A DNA stretch of 64,000 nt from Melitaea cinxia. Lineage: Eukaryota > Arthropoda > Insecta > Lepidoptera > Nymphalidae. Shown here one piece after another: positions 44,033 through 55,474 of the stretch. Made by a program: the position numbers and the translations under genes. Position 1 is the stretch's first letter; each line of letters opens with the position of its first letter. The stretch spans positions 6,720,695-6,784,694 of the forward strand of contig NC_059410.1 of the NCBI RefSeq assembly GCF_905220565.1, in the 5' to 3' direction. A model generated the notes under the pieces. That model saw only the letters and a list, made by a program, of their open reading frames with translations. It had not been told where the DNA came from and made no database searches.

Positions 44033-46816
44033 ATGATCCGCAACATCGCTGTAAGTTGATTGGAGAGATTCGTTTATTTATTTCATTAGTCAATAAAAAA
44101 AATTATCGTTGTGAAAGTAAAGTTAATGATTGGTTTGTGTTTAAATTTAGCATTAGTTTAATTAACTGGAATATTAATGTTAATCAGTTTTCAATGTGTT
44201 TTTATCTCCAATATGTTATTTAGTCACATTATAAATTTATTGTAAATAAAATTAATAAAACTCCATCAAGTCATTTTCTTATTTTACTCAATTTTACTTT
44301 GTAATTTCACGTTTTGTTTTTTATATTTTGTCTTTGCGTCTGGAGATTGATTTTTTCAGATTTAATTTATTTGTATTTCAAATTTTCAGTTAATCTGGGC
44401 TGCAGTAGTCGCCATTAGCTTGGCTTCTCCCGTGCCGGACCCAGATCCCATCCACAGAACTCAGTAAGTCCTTTTACTTTACCCATGTTAGCTCAAATCA
44501 CACGTACTCATAGTAGGCACATAATTATTAAATAACGAGAAAGTTCTAAAAAATTTATGACTTTTATGCGATATATGTGATTTTGTTAAAGATTTATCCT
44601 TTAGAGTAGAAATCCCTTAGTTACACAGATGTTTGCTTTCTATATAAAAATAAAACATACATACACTAGTAAATTCTAATAATTGTAAATGTCAAACCTA
44701 AGGTTACCTATGACATAGATGAAAACATGACAAAGACGAACAATTTAATAATTTATACATCAAAGGTCATGAGGTTTGGTACAAGAATTCTAGTTCAAAC
44801 ATATAGTTATAATATATATTGGAATAGTTATATTACAATTACTATAATATCTGTACTGTGTGTGTGATGTAACAAAATAAAAAGTAACCTTTATTTACAG
44901 AGACAATGTATCCTAATGCAAATACATAATGATATTTATTTAAATTAAGCATAAAAAAACGTTTAGGGACTGAGACGATTCTTTATTTTAGAATCGGATA
45001 AACCGAATAATTATTCAACAAATAATGAATTTGAAATGAAGATAAAGTATAAACTTTATGTAAATTCATTCCTTTTCGATTTCTAAGAAATACAATTATT
45101 TTATTGAAAAAGAACAAAGAGAGTAAGTACTTTTGCGTTGTTTTAATGAAATAAAACCTTTTCACCTTTCATTTTAAAACGTTTAATGGAAATAAATATC
45201 TCCATCATTATCTTTCCATAAACTGTATTAATTTTGTTTATACGCTTATATTTTTTAATTGTAAAGTTATACGCTTCAGCCTAATATCCCACTACAGGGC
45301 ATAGGCCTCTTTCCCCATGTAGGAGAAGGATCAGAGCTTAATCCACCACGCTTCTCCAATGCGGGTTGGCGGATACATTCCCTACTATGAGTAACGATCA
45401 CTATCAGGTGTGCATGATAACAACCGGGGCCGACGGCTTAAAGTGCTCCCCGAGACACGGTGAACCCACAAGGACTGCACAAACATCCCGGCCACGGCAA
45501 ACATCTGTATGGCCAATACAAATGTTTGTCATGTGCGGGGATCGAACCCGCCACCGCCAGCGCAACAGGTACAATCCATGGCTGTAACCGTTGCGCCAAC
45601 GCGGCGTCCAATTGTAAAGTTGTATTACGAAAATTAAATACTTTTTATAGACTAGTTTGAAATTTGAAATACCATATAAATGTCAAAGTAGGTACTAATG
45701 TATATTTCATGCAACACATTTCTGCGCCATCGATGTAGTTATTTATTGTTGTATTTATTGTGACAGTAGTGTTTACGATAAAAATAAATAAAAATTTCAT
45801 TCGAATTTTGCAAACTGCTGGTCTGTTATTTATGTTACATAAATATTACTTGTATGAACTTTAAGTTAAAATAATTATTTATTCTTGCTGAAAAAAAAGA
45901 CTTCAATTTAAAATAATACAACGTAGTTCGACGAAAAAATAGTCAAGTAATATTATTAGATATAATTTGAAAAGGACATGTCAAATCTCTCTGTTAAATT
46001 TAAACTGAACCACATGATAAGCACCACGTTTCGATTCAAAAAAGCATCATTAAAATCAGTACACCGAACAAAAAGTTATGAGATATAAACACATTGTAGG
46101 TGAACGACAAAATATTCAAGTAAACACGTATTATGAGATATAACTCGAAAAAAAAAAACTCATCAGATCTGGATTAAATTTAAATGGGACCACATGACAA
46201 GCACCACATTTCGTTTTAAAAAAATCATCGACCTCGGTCCACCCAGTAAAAGTTCTGAGGTAACAATACAATCGAAGTGAGAACCTCCTTTTTTGAAGTC
46301 AGTTAAAAATACAGTCGAATTGATAACCTCCTCATTTTTGGAAGTTAGTTGAAAATATTGATAAATGACATTTATACTTGACAACAATAATTCAAAAGTA
46401 ATGTTAACAGACAAACACAAACCCATAATAAAATGTACTAAATTAAACATTTCGTAGTATTTTGTACATCGGATTACTTAGTGTGTATAATGAGCTTTTT
46501 TTATAAAATATTTTAGTAGTTAAGTTTCATCGACTTATATGTACAATCAAACATCAAATGCTTAAAAAAAATCATTTATTACAGTGTGAAGATTCACATT
46601 CCATATGATGTCCACACCGTCCATCACCATCATATCGAGAAAGTACCGATTATTAAAACAGTGCCAATCGTAAAAGAAGTACCAGTCTTCCACGAAGTTC
46701 CGGTGGTCAAGACAGTGCCCATCATCAACACTGTCCACGTACCGCTCGTCAAAACTGTTGCCATCGAGAAGCCTGTTTTCATACCTTACAAAGAACATTT
46801 GAGTTTATGGCACTGA
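44033..46816 (+). CDS. Secreted Val-Pro-repeat protein (cuticular/extracellular type), three coding exons, 107 aa
   Basis: Coding exons are 44033-44050, 44390-44463 and 46585-46816. Donors GTAAGTTG and GTAAGTCC and acceptors TTTTCAG and TTATTACAG are all canonical, and the phases (0, then 2) join without a break. Residues 1-19 (MIRNIALIWAAVVAISLAS) form a signal peptide with cleavage near Ala18/Ser19, followed by PVPDPDP. Residues ~45-95 repeat a 6-8-residue unit of the VPxxKTVP/VPVxxEVP kind, after a His-rich HTVHHHHIEKV. This layout, short exon 1, signal peptide split by intron 1 and low-complexity Val/Pro/Lys/His repeats, is typical of lepidopteran cuticular or other extracellular structural proteins; no chitin-binding R&R motif is present. 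Exact family and name are not known. Intron 2 (2.1 kb) carries a SINE and a MITE. Confidence 0.88.
45269..45609 (-). mobile_element. Full-length tRNA-derived SINE in intron 2, with 12-bp target duplication
   Basis: Runs from the tail ACGCTTCAGCC to the tRNA-like head (B-box in GGGGATCGAACCCG, A-box in GGTTGCGCCAACGC, read in reverse). AATTGTAAAGTT occurs at 45257-45268 and again at 45610-45621, a perfect duplication. Family length is therefore about 340 bp. The frames readable at 45366-45660 are repeat-derived. Confidence 0.92.
45897..46304. mobile_element. MITE AACCGACTTCAA family, copy 3 (intron 2)
   Basis: AGACTTCAATT near 45899, then AATACAACGTAG, AAAATCAGTACACCGA and TTTTTTGAAGTCAGTT. 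More diverged than copies 2 and 4. An extra 3'-end piece (CAGTCGAATTGATAACCTCC…) follows at 46312-46354, a partial tandem. Confidence 0.78.
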
Positions 46817-47096
46817 ATAGCAAATTCCGCATAAATCTTTAGCAGGATTTGTCATAGTTAGGCCTTCTTTAGCAGTTTAAGATAGTCTTAAAAAGAATCT
46901 TAAATACCTGAACAATATATGAAATATTTGCTGTTTCTATCGGTACGACCAGATTTATTCAAGTTTGAAGATCGGAAATATTGAAACAAGGCATTTTTTC
47001 CATTTTTTAAGAAAAGTACGCGAATCACTTTGAAGAATCAAACTTTGGAAGACTGATTTCTTATGCCTTCATTAATTCTTATGTTTTTATTTTATT

Positions 47097-47102
47097 AATA
47101 AA
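47097..47102 (+). terminator. Poly(A) signal of the secreted-protein gene
   Basis: AATAAA 281 bases after the stop codon, followed ~20 bp later by a TTGTTGTTG T/G-rich element. This is the first canonical signal in the 3' UTR on this strand. Confidence 0.65.
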
Positions 47103-47124
47103 TATAAAATTTCTTGTTGTTGTT

Positions 47125-47940
47125 GAGTTTTATTAAATCTTTTTAAAATTTCGGAGTAAAGCGTTCACTCTCATAAGTGTCGTTGTACGATAGTAGAAAA
47201 TGACATGCTTCAATTTTTATTCTAAATCGAAGTGGACTTATAAACACATTGAATCATCGTCAATTCGAAAAGTAAAAAAACAATCCTAAAAAGTAAAGAT
47301 GAAAGCACCTTAAAATTTTAACTTACGTATAAGATACAAGACAAAACCAATTTTAAAAACTGCTTTTTATTATTTAAATTATGATATATATTTTAAATGA
47401 TACTATAGAAAATTTTAAGCATAAGAGAGAAAGTTTCAAACATTATAGCCATTATAAAAGCGCGCTATAAAAGTTTGATTAGTAAAATTCATAAAGGAAA
47501 CTACCATCGGGTAATAAAAGCAAAAATTTCCACCTGTCGGCTATTAGCGTAAGACTAGTTAACAAAACTAAAACTGAACGACCGTAAAACATCGAGCTGT
47601 TAATAAAAATAATACATTTATTGAAGCCGCTTTAATCTAATTACTTTTTTAATGGTGATAGTTGATGAAACTGTAATTGGTTATTACAGTTCTAGACTTT
47701 TCGTTGAAAATTTATTGCGATCGTTCATTTTCGTAAACAATACTTAAGTACCTGTGATTAATGTCTCATTATTGCTTTTATAAGTTTTGACAGCTGAAAT
47801 ATATTGATTGGTTAATAATATTGCAACAAATAACATTACTACGTTTTTAAAATACGGCGATTATACAAATATTATTTTGACATTCTAATGCTATTTTTTA
47901 TTAAGAAATGGATACTTGATGTTATTCTGTTATTACAATT
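47125..47940. other. AT-rich stretch, no gene seen
   Basis: Nothing supported. Confidence 0.45.
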
Positions 47941-47944
47941 TTTG

Positions 47945-48140
47945 AAGTGAAACTTCTTTAGGCGCATGAGGGTAAAATTTTTACGGATGAAACGCAATAA
48001 TAATAATATAAGCGTCATGAAGGTGTGCAACGTTTTTGTTGAACAACAGAGCCATCTAGTGTGTACTATAGAAACTACAAAGGTTGTTACATTAATATCA
48101 ATATTATTAGATTGAAAACTAAATAGATGGCGCTGGAACG
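47945..48140. repeat. Interspersed repeat C, second copy
   Basis: GAAGTGAAACTTCTTTAGGC and GTAAAATTTTTACGG repeat the opening of 21086-21350. The continuation (GCAACGTTTTTGTTGAACAA, GAGCCATCTAGTG) is common lepidopteran repeat vocabulary. Confidence 0.55.
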
Positions 48141-48144
48141 GAAA

Positions 48145-49820
48145 TCTAAAGCTTTAGATTTGTATAAATATAAACGAGACTTAAAAATTAGTTTGCAAAC
48201 TTTTCACTTCTGACATGTGTAATTTGTACTCACGCACTTTAAAAAAAAATACCGTTTATATAATGAACTTAAATTATTGCTGGTATTTGTGAAAATATTT
48301 ATTGAAGTGTTCATACACCTGAACATTATCAAAATTAACATCTTATTATAAATGGTCAGATAGACTTAGTTACTAAAGTCAGAAGATCACTTACTATGTA
48401 TCCGCCGAAGCGTATTAGAACACATTTTCAGTTCTATTTAAAAGTCTTAAAACAAACAACCTTATAAATTGATATAATAAAATAATCAATTCAACGACCT
48501 GGCCGTGACCTTAGAACAAAATATTAAGCAAATAAAAGAATAATTTTCAGGTAGATTAAACAAGAGAGCATCGAATAAAGTCCCACAGAAACTAGTTACA
48601 CACAGTCCCCAGAAAAAAGTCCCTTAGTACGAAATCTACAAAAATCAATAGGTCACAAATAGATGTACACATACATATGTACGTATGTGGAAACAATTTG
48701 TCCACTGACGCGTAGTATAGTGCACTTCAAAAGTGGCAACACGGAATATCCCCTGGGAACCTCGTCACGCGCCAACTGCCAGAGGTACGATTATTTATTC
48801 AGTAACTAATACTCACACTTGACACACATCACGTTTCTTATAGGCCAGGCCACCTTTCGATCGACGTGACGGCGGCAACTTATAAAGGCACGTATTTTGT
48901 GCTAGGAAAATGATATCTCATAGGTCAATGCTGTATATAGTAAAACGTATATTTAAATCTTTTCGATTTTTAATATTTCATATTTATATTAGACCGTTTT
49001 TAGTTAGGTTATAAGAAAGCATATTTCGTTAATTTCTAGAATACTTGATGTGTAAATAAATCGATTTAAAACTTTCACTGGGAAATTGAGAAATATCTGT
49101 GGAAGGAACCTTTTGAATAAACAAATCGGTTTCAAGTTAGAATCAAAAACAACAAAGCTACCGAACTTGACAGTGGTAAATATATCATCAAAATTTTTCT
49201 ACCTACTCAGCAGTAAAAATAACCCACTGTGCATATGTTTCTGAATAAATACTGACAATCACAAAACCTCTGTGAAGTAGTAACGTAATAGTAGTAAAGT
49301 AGTGAATAAAAATCCAAAAGCCTTATGATGAAAATAGGCAACTACTGTTTATGTTCAATAATTTTAATAAAAAAAAAAACTATTCGCTTACCAGGCGACG
49401 TTTAATTATTTATTAACCATTAATTACATCAGACATAAAGTAACATGTAACAATAATAATAATAATTCAAGAAGAAATCCGTTTCAACCAGGTTGTATGA
49501 CATATCTCTAGGGTGTTTTTGTTATCCTGTGGGCGTAGAGGGAGAGCTCCTTCCGTGACAAAGAGGCTGCTTTGTTACGGCAGGTGAGCCTGAAAAGTTG
49601 CTGAAACCGTATCGTCGAAGACATTAAAAATTTTGTTACAAATATACACAGCGCTTCGGACATTCTCAGAAATATATGTATACAAAAAGTTTACTATTAT
49701 AGGATGAGAGTCTAAAGTTCTAATGTAGCGAAAATACACAATAAAAAAGAAAGTTTTCTTAATTACTTTTAGAGTAAAGCAAAATATTATCGGTAATATG
49801 TAATAAATATATAATTTATC
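48145..49820. other. AT-rich stretch, no gene seen
   Basis: GC-richer islands at 48700-48880 and 49490-49620 have no credible coding frame or RNA structure. Confidence 0.4.
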
Positions 49821-49824
49821 AACA

Positions 49825-50264
49825 TCTATACATATAATAAAATGGTAGGAAAGTTAAAACTGTACATTAAATATTTTTTTTAAAGAATACTTGGGGTGTG
49901 ATCTGCAATCGATAGCGAAGCCAAAAATATAGTTTTTAGAATTTTTGTCTGTTTGTCTGTATGTATGTCCGGGATAAACTGAAAAAGTACTACATTGATT
50001 TACTTCAAATTTGGCAAGAATATTATTAAGAAGTCGGGTCAACATATAGGCTACATATTATCACGCTATACCTACGGGGAACGAGCAGAGAACCTTTATT
50101 TCTTCAACGCATTCTGTAACAACGTATAATTTAACGACGCATATTTGAATGTTGTTGTTATTATGTTAATAACCATGCTATAAGCTTCACACTATAAATA
50201 AAGACATTCTGTAGTATATTTAGTATCAGCATTGCATCCGTGCGAAGCCGGGGCGGGTCGCTAG
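49825..50264 (+). mobile_element. Non-autonomous Helitron, 440 bp, complete ends
   Basis: Starts TCTATACATATAATAAAATG after an A; ends CGGGTCGCTAG before a T. CCGTGCGAAGCCGGGGCGGG provides the GC-rich subterminal hairpin. Same 3' end sequence as the Helitron at 38655-39063 and same interior TTTTTGTCTGTTTGTCTG as 42890-43204. Confidence 0.92.
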
Positions 50265-53110
50265 TACTATTATAAATCTAATTCAGATATACGTACGTAT
50301 GTATTTACTATTTGTAAAACTGTTATTGAAGCTCATTGTCGTTGGTAATATAAACAAAAGCTCAATTAAACGGCATTTACAGCTCGATTGTCTGATATTC
50401 ATTATTTATTATCAATAACACCGAATAACAATAAAATACTACCACGACAAAGGCCGAGTATATAAAACCTCTGGCTGTTATGTGGTAATTTCGGTTAACA
50501 CGCTTATCAAGTTTTCGAAAAAATTTAATATTAAATAAATAAATAAATAAATAAACCCTTTACACTCAACTGCCACCAGTAGGATTTTCTCTTGTGTCGA
50601 AGGTCCGTAAAGACAGTACACAAGCACAATCGCCTAGACCACTACAAGCGCAACAGCCAGTGCTATGGCCGCTAGGTCAAAGCGTCGTCAATCGCTATTA
50701 AAAGTTTATTTTCAGTAAAATTTAGCAGTAGCTTACGAAACAGCATTGCATTTTCGTAAACAGCTAAAACATCAGCGTGAAAGTTGTTTGAACGTAATAG
50801 CGACGCTCATTGTTTGTGCGCGTTATCGCAATTTGCAGCGGGCGGCGATCGGCATGTCGGCCTTTTGTGTTCTTGTCAAACTTGAATACCATTTATTTTG
50901 TACCCATCCGTTATTCGAGAATAAATATGCTCTTTAATCATTATGTTGTAATTTTATAGTCCTACAGTGAATGAGTAGTGGTTCAAATATATTCATAATT
51001 AAAAAAAACACACTCAAATAATTTTATAGAAAAAAAATTTCTTTCCGGTATCGAAATAAAAACGATTAAAAACAGTAAAGTAGGAAATAGAAACCCATAA
51101 CTAAAACAATACATACAAGTATAGAGAAGGTTGAAAAACACAATTATATTGTAATTGATCTTCGTTAATACGGTCTAAATATGCTGCGGTTCGATATCGG
51201 CCGTCATTTTCTTGTCACCTTACAAAGCTTTAAAAAAAATTCTCTCAGATCGTTAACGTGGACATACGTGTTTTTAATACGTTAATGCTTTCGTTAGTTA
51301 AAACATTTCAGTTTAACAATTGAAACGCCAGCATCAGATAAAAAAAAAATTCTTCTCTTTATTTTTAATTAATTTGTGCATGTATTATCAAACCAAATTA
51401 TTTAGAAGGAGAGGAAAAAATGAGAAAGTAGGAATTGAGCTTCATATTTTCGATATTTTATAGATGAGTCAATTATTATAATCCATCAAAGAAATATTTT
51501 TTATAGACGTACAGCTGTGTTTTGACAAAAAGGCATGATTGCAACTAATTGTTGCTGTGGTGACTGCAACTGTATCCTAACTAACTTCGATAACCGTTCA
51601 GGCCAAATATTTGTATAGACTATACGAATGTTTGCCCAAACTTGAGTGTTAGTTTGTGTTGGACTCCCAAACGGGACAAGGTGTCCTGTTGACAACTAAG
51701 TGTGAGGCATTTATAAATAGATTAAAATTTGCATTAAATGTGAAATAGTAACGTTTAATCTCTATCCATTTGAATCTTATGTCGATTTAGATGCTTGCCA
51801 CTGGTAATTATGTAGAACATTAACAACGCTTTGACAACTCGGTTAACGTCGAGGTTTTTAAATTGAGCCGACAAATTAAAAGCCAATTCGTAAAACAACG
51901 GGATGAAACTACACATCTGTTGTTAAATAATTTAATTTATCATTTTGCTTGAGTGCGTTTAATGAGCTTACGCATATATCGTCCTATATTAACAATAATG
52001 ACGTGTATCTCAAATATTAACGACAATTTTAAGTTAAATTATATGCGCGTTGTTAATATTTATAATAACCAGTAAATTTAAATACGTGCGATGCGCTATT
52101 AAATTAGTATTGGCACGACTGATAATGATGATGAACTTTTACAAAATTGTCTTATATACTTACGTACATATCTTTTCCTTTATTAAAATCATTTTGGGGT
52201 CTGCGTAATTTATATAAACATTATTTTTAAGGTTTGTACCATACGAATAAAATAGTATTAATAATTTATTATACACTTTAATATTTATAGCTACTAACTG
52301 CTAATTTTAGCGTTACTTTTATTTATCCTAATAATCTTAATAGCTTTTAACTATTCAAGCATTTATTAACATTATACCATTATATTTAACATTCTGGACT
52401 TTCTTATTGACCCAAAAAATCTTGGTATTCTCATTCATGAAGTAACATTAATTACACTAAAGTATGCTAATGCTTGTTTATTAATATTCAAGCACCGTAA
52501 AAAGCAAGGAGTAAATAACTAATGGTTTGAAATCATGCAATACGTTAGACAGCGTAAAAGTATATAAGGTTACTAATTAAATTCATAATAAAATTATATT
52601 CGATTTACGTTTGTAAAGTTCGATAATTTTTTAATTTGAGAATAGTCGAATTCGTATTCCAATATCAGTTAATTTTAATGCGAATGCATCCTTTATAAAA
52701 AGCCTTTTACATTTATAATAAACGATAATGTGGCAATCGGCTCAACACTGTTACGTTTATAATTATAATTAACTTATTTACGGCTTTGTTAAATATAGCA
52801 ATCGTTCACCTATCTTTTGTATTGTTTAATCAGGTCAAATTGTGTTGTATAATTATGTTAATCCGTGTAATTATGCTGCTATAAAATATTAGATCTTTCA
52901 TCAACTTCTTAATAATATCATGTTTCAAAAGGGTGTCGAAACATTCATTATTTATGCATTATAATTTTTACATAGGATTTATATTTATAATGTAATAGAA
53001 ATCATGACTTAAAAAGTAAAATAAACTAAATTTAAAATATCGGACGAAATAACATTGCCAATCAATTTTATTTTAATCTCTACGCCATAAAAGACACAAA
53101 TATTGTGTAT
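50265..53110. other. AT-rich stretch, no supported gene
   Basis: Includes an (AAAT)4 run at 50535-50553 and a GC-richer island at 50760-50870 (GCAGCGGGCGGCGATCGGCA). The short open frame there has no domain and no splice partner. Confidence 0.4.
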
Positions 53111-53111
53111 A

Positions 53112-53532
53112 GGGTAAAACCGGGATAGATGCCTCACTTTTTTGAAATAGCCACCTAATTTTAAAAATATGATTTTTATACAAATAATTTTTATTAATGT
53201 AGCTAGCTCCATCCTTTATGTTGAATTATTACTATTTTTTTTTATCTTACCCAATGCAGATTAAGCAGAAATTAGCTTTTCGTGAACCCCTTTTTTTGAG
53301 GATAGATGTCTACCTATATGGATAGTTGCCCCATCATGAAAATAGTGAGTAGGATAGATGGCCTTTAAACCATGTAAACGAAAAACCCAAACCAAATGTT
53401 AGGTAGTTCTAATCTTAGGAGTAGATCATCGATTGTCTCCAAGAAACATGGGCCAAAGTAATGAAAAACATTTTGTGTTTTTTTTATGTTTTAATTGTTA
53501 TAATTAGAATATAATTTTTATATCACACAGAT

Positions 53533-53575
<43 letters not shown>

Positions 53576-54336
53576 AAATAAATTTTACAAGCATTAATTC
53601 AACAAAAGTATAAATTCTTAATTGTTGGTCTAAAATATTCATATCAAGTGTCAACATGCACATTGCTCAATAATACTTTCTTATCGAAAGCTGACTGTAG
53701 GTTTTTTATGCTCCAAGAACATACTCGATTCCTTCCTTTCTTTTATATTTTCGTGGCATAGATGTGCTAGAATCAGTAAAACATCCAAACATAAATATAG
53801 GTAAATAAATAAAAAATATAACAGACACAAAAAAAATTTAAACATATAAACTTACTCTGTATATGGTGAATGAAGGGATAGATGCCCCTAACCTCAAATC
53901 ACACCGCACCTCAAATTACACAGGGCACCTATACCTCAAAAAATCAGGGCAACTATCCTTTGTGATTGGGATAGATGCCAACATATTTTTTAAATAAATT
54001 ATTAACAAAATAGCATCTATTTACAACTATATGCAGACTCAATGACCCAGTATATAGACGTGATAAAAAATATAACGGAATTTATTACAATTTATAAAAT
54101 TATACAACCTTAAATACTAACCTTTAAAACTTTGACGTGTTTGTAAATTTCGCCACGGAAACAATTACACACACGAGCCAAACGCGTCCTTGCCACACAA
54201 ATATCTGTGGATATCTGAGGTACGGGTTGACTTCGACTCCTACTTATGCGATTATTTTTTTTTTTGTGAGTTCGGGATGTTAGGTTTTTAGAACACGAGG
54301 CATCTATTCCACTGCGGCATCTCTCCCGGTTTTACC
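53112..54336. mobile_element. 1.2-kb terminal-inverted-repeat element with repeated GATAGATGCC motif
   Basis: The left end GGTAAAACCGGGATAGATGC and right end (reverse complement) GGTAAAACCGGGAGAGATGC are inverted repeats of about 21 bp. ATA flanks both sides, a possible 3-bp duplication (or TA). Related motifs occur inside at about 53301, 53321, 53353, 53877, 53945 (reversed), 53969 and 54302 (reversed). A (TA)n tract lies at 53538-53573. No transposase frame, so it is non-autonomous. Class unknown. Confidence 0.8.
53538..53573. repeat. (TA)n microsatellite
   Basis: About 18 uninterrupted TA units inside the TIR element. Confidence 0.95.
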
Positions 54337-54339
54337 ATA

Positions 54340-55390
54340 TTTAGAAATAACACGAATACATTAGTAAACGCTATTCACCGAACGAATCAGACTTACATAA
54401 TACTAATTAATTAACAGAAACGAGAAACGCAAACTTCAGTAGAGCTCTCGCAGTATCCAACTATAAATAAATATCTCAATCAGTAATGGTATAGGAAATA
54501 GCTACAGCAGAGTTTGGAAGGGAAATTTAACGTTTGTTCGTAGCTAGTCGCTCCTCAGTTTGTTTGAAGTTTGACTTCGGCGGCCATGCCTTTGTATTGG
54601 CCGTCTTATGCGATAATCGAATACTAAGTTGTGTGCACAGTTATCCTCGTCGAGAGTGCGGTCTCGAGTTATATTTGAGCCTCCTGTTAGGACGAAATTT
54701 AGTCACGAAATTGCTCTTGTGTACATTGAGTACTGTTACGATATAAGCCATCTCAATTTTTTTTTAATTAACAGAACACTAACTTAATCTTATGACTACG
54801 AAAAAAAGATATGATATTAAATCTTGATATCACTACTTATATATATAATATTACTTTACTTTTCGAACAAAAAAACGACAGGTACATAACAAAATATATC
54901 GTCATATAGGTAGGGGTCATAGACGAAGTAATGATTTACAATTCTTAGATTGTTTGGAAAGTTAACAACATGAATAAGTAAATAAATGAAATAATATTCT
55001 AACATGCTTGAAATAATATGAACAAGTAGAGATACAAAAATACAAAAACGCTTCTAAAAATAGCAAATTCTTTCCTATATTTAAATAAAATACTAAATCT
55101 CAAAATCCCTTACTTGTGATCAAAAGACATGAATTTGGTTTAGGTTATTGTTAGAACTTTACGACGAGCATACCGAACGAGCGAAGCGATCTCGCTGTAG
55201 TAGGAGCGGTTGGCACGTGCCAGACAAAATAATTTAAAGTATCAAGAACGTTATGTTTACCTACTTTTAACTACAATAATAGCTAAGTGGAAGTTTAGCA
55301 TATAGACGTCCAACTAATCCCCGCACAAGATGATTTCCGTTGAATACAAGTATAATACCAGTGTACAATTTTAAAATTTTCTCAACACAA
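54340..55390. other. AT-rich stretch with one GC-richer island
   Basis: 54534-54746 is open for 70 codons and GC-richer, but no splice sites, domain or homologous partner were recognised. Confidence 0.4.
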
Positions 55391-55395
55391 AATGG

Positions 55396-55473
55396 AGTGG
55401 TGTGGTGGATTAAGCTTTGATCCTTCTCCTATATGGAGAGAGATGCCTATGCAGTGACATGTTACAGTTTATG
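55396..55473 (+). mobile_element. SINE tail fragment
   Basis: GTGGTGGATTAAGCTTTGAT, CCTTCTCCTATATGGAG and GACATGTTACAG match the 3' third of the tRNA-derived SINE. Confidence 0.72.
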
Positions 55474-55474
55474 T

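Noticed and set aside
46562..46798. 78-codon minus frame opposite exon 3 of the secreted-protein gene
   Set aside because: Antisense of a low-complexity coding exon; the plus strand has the splice sites, signal peptide and stop.
50746..50937. 63-codon frame in a GC-rich island
   Set aside because: No recognisable protein and no exon partners. Kept only as an island note.
54534..54746. 70-codon frame in a GC-richer island
   Set aside because: Same reasons; composition alone is not enough.
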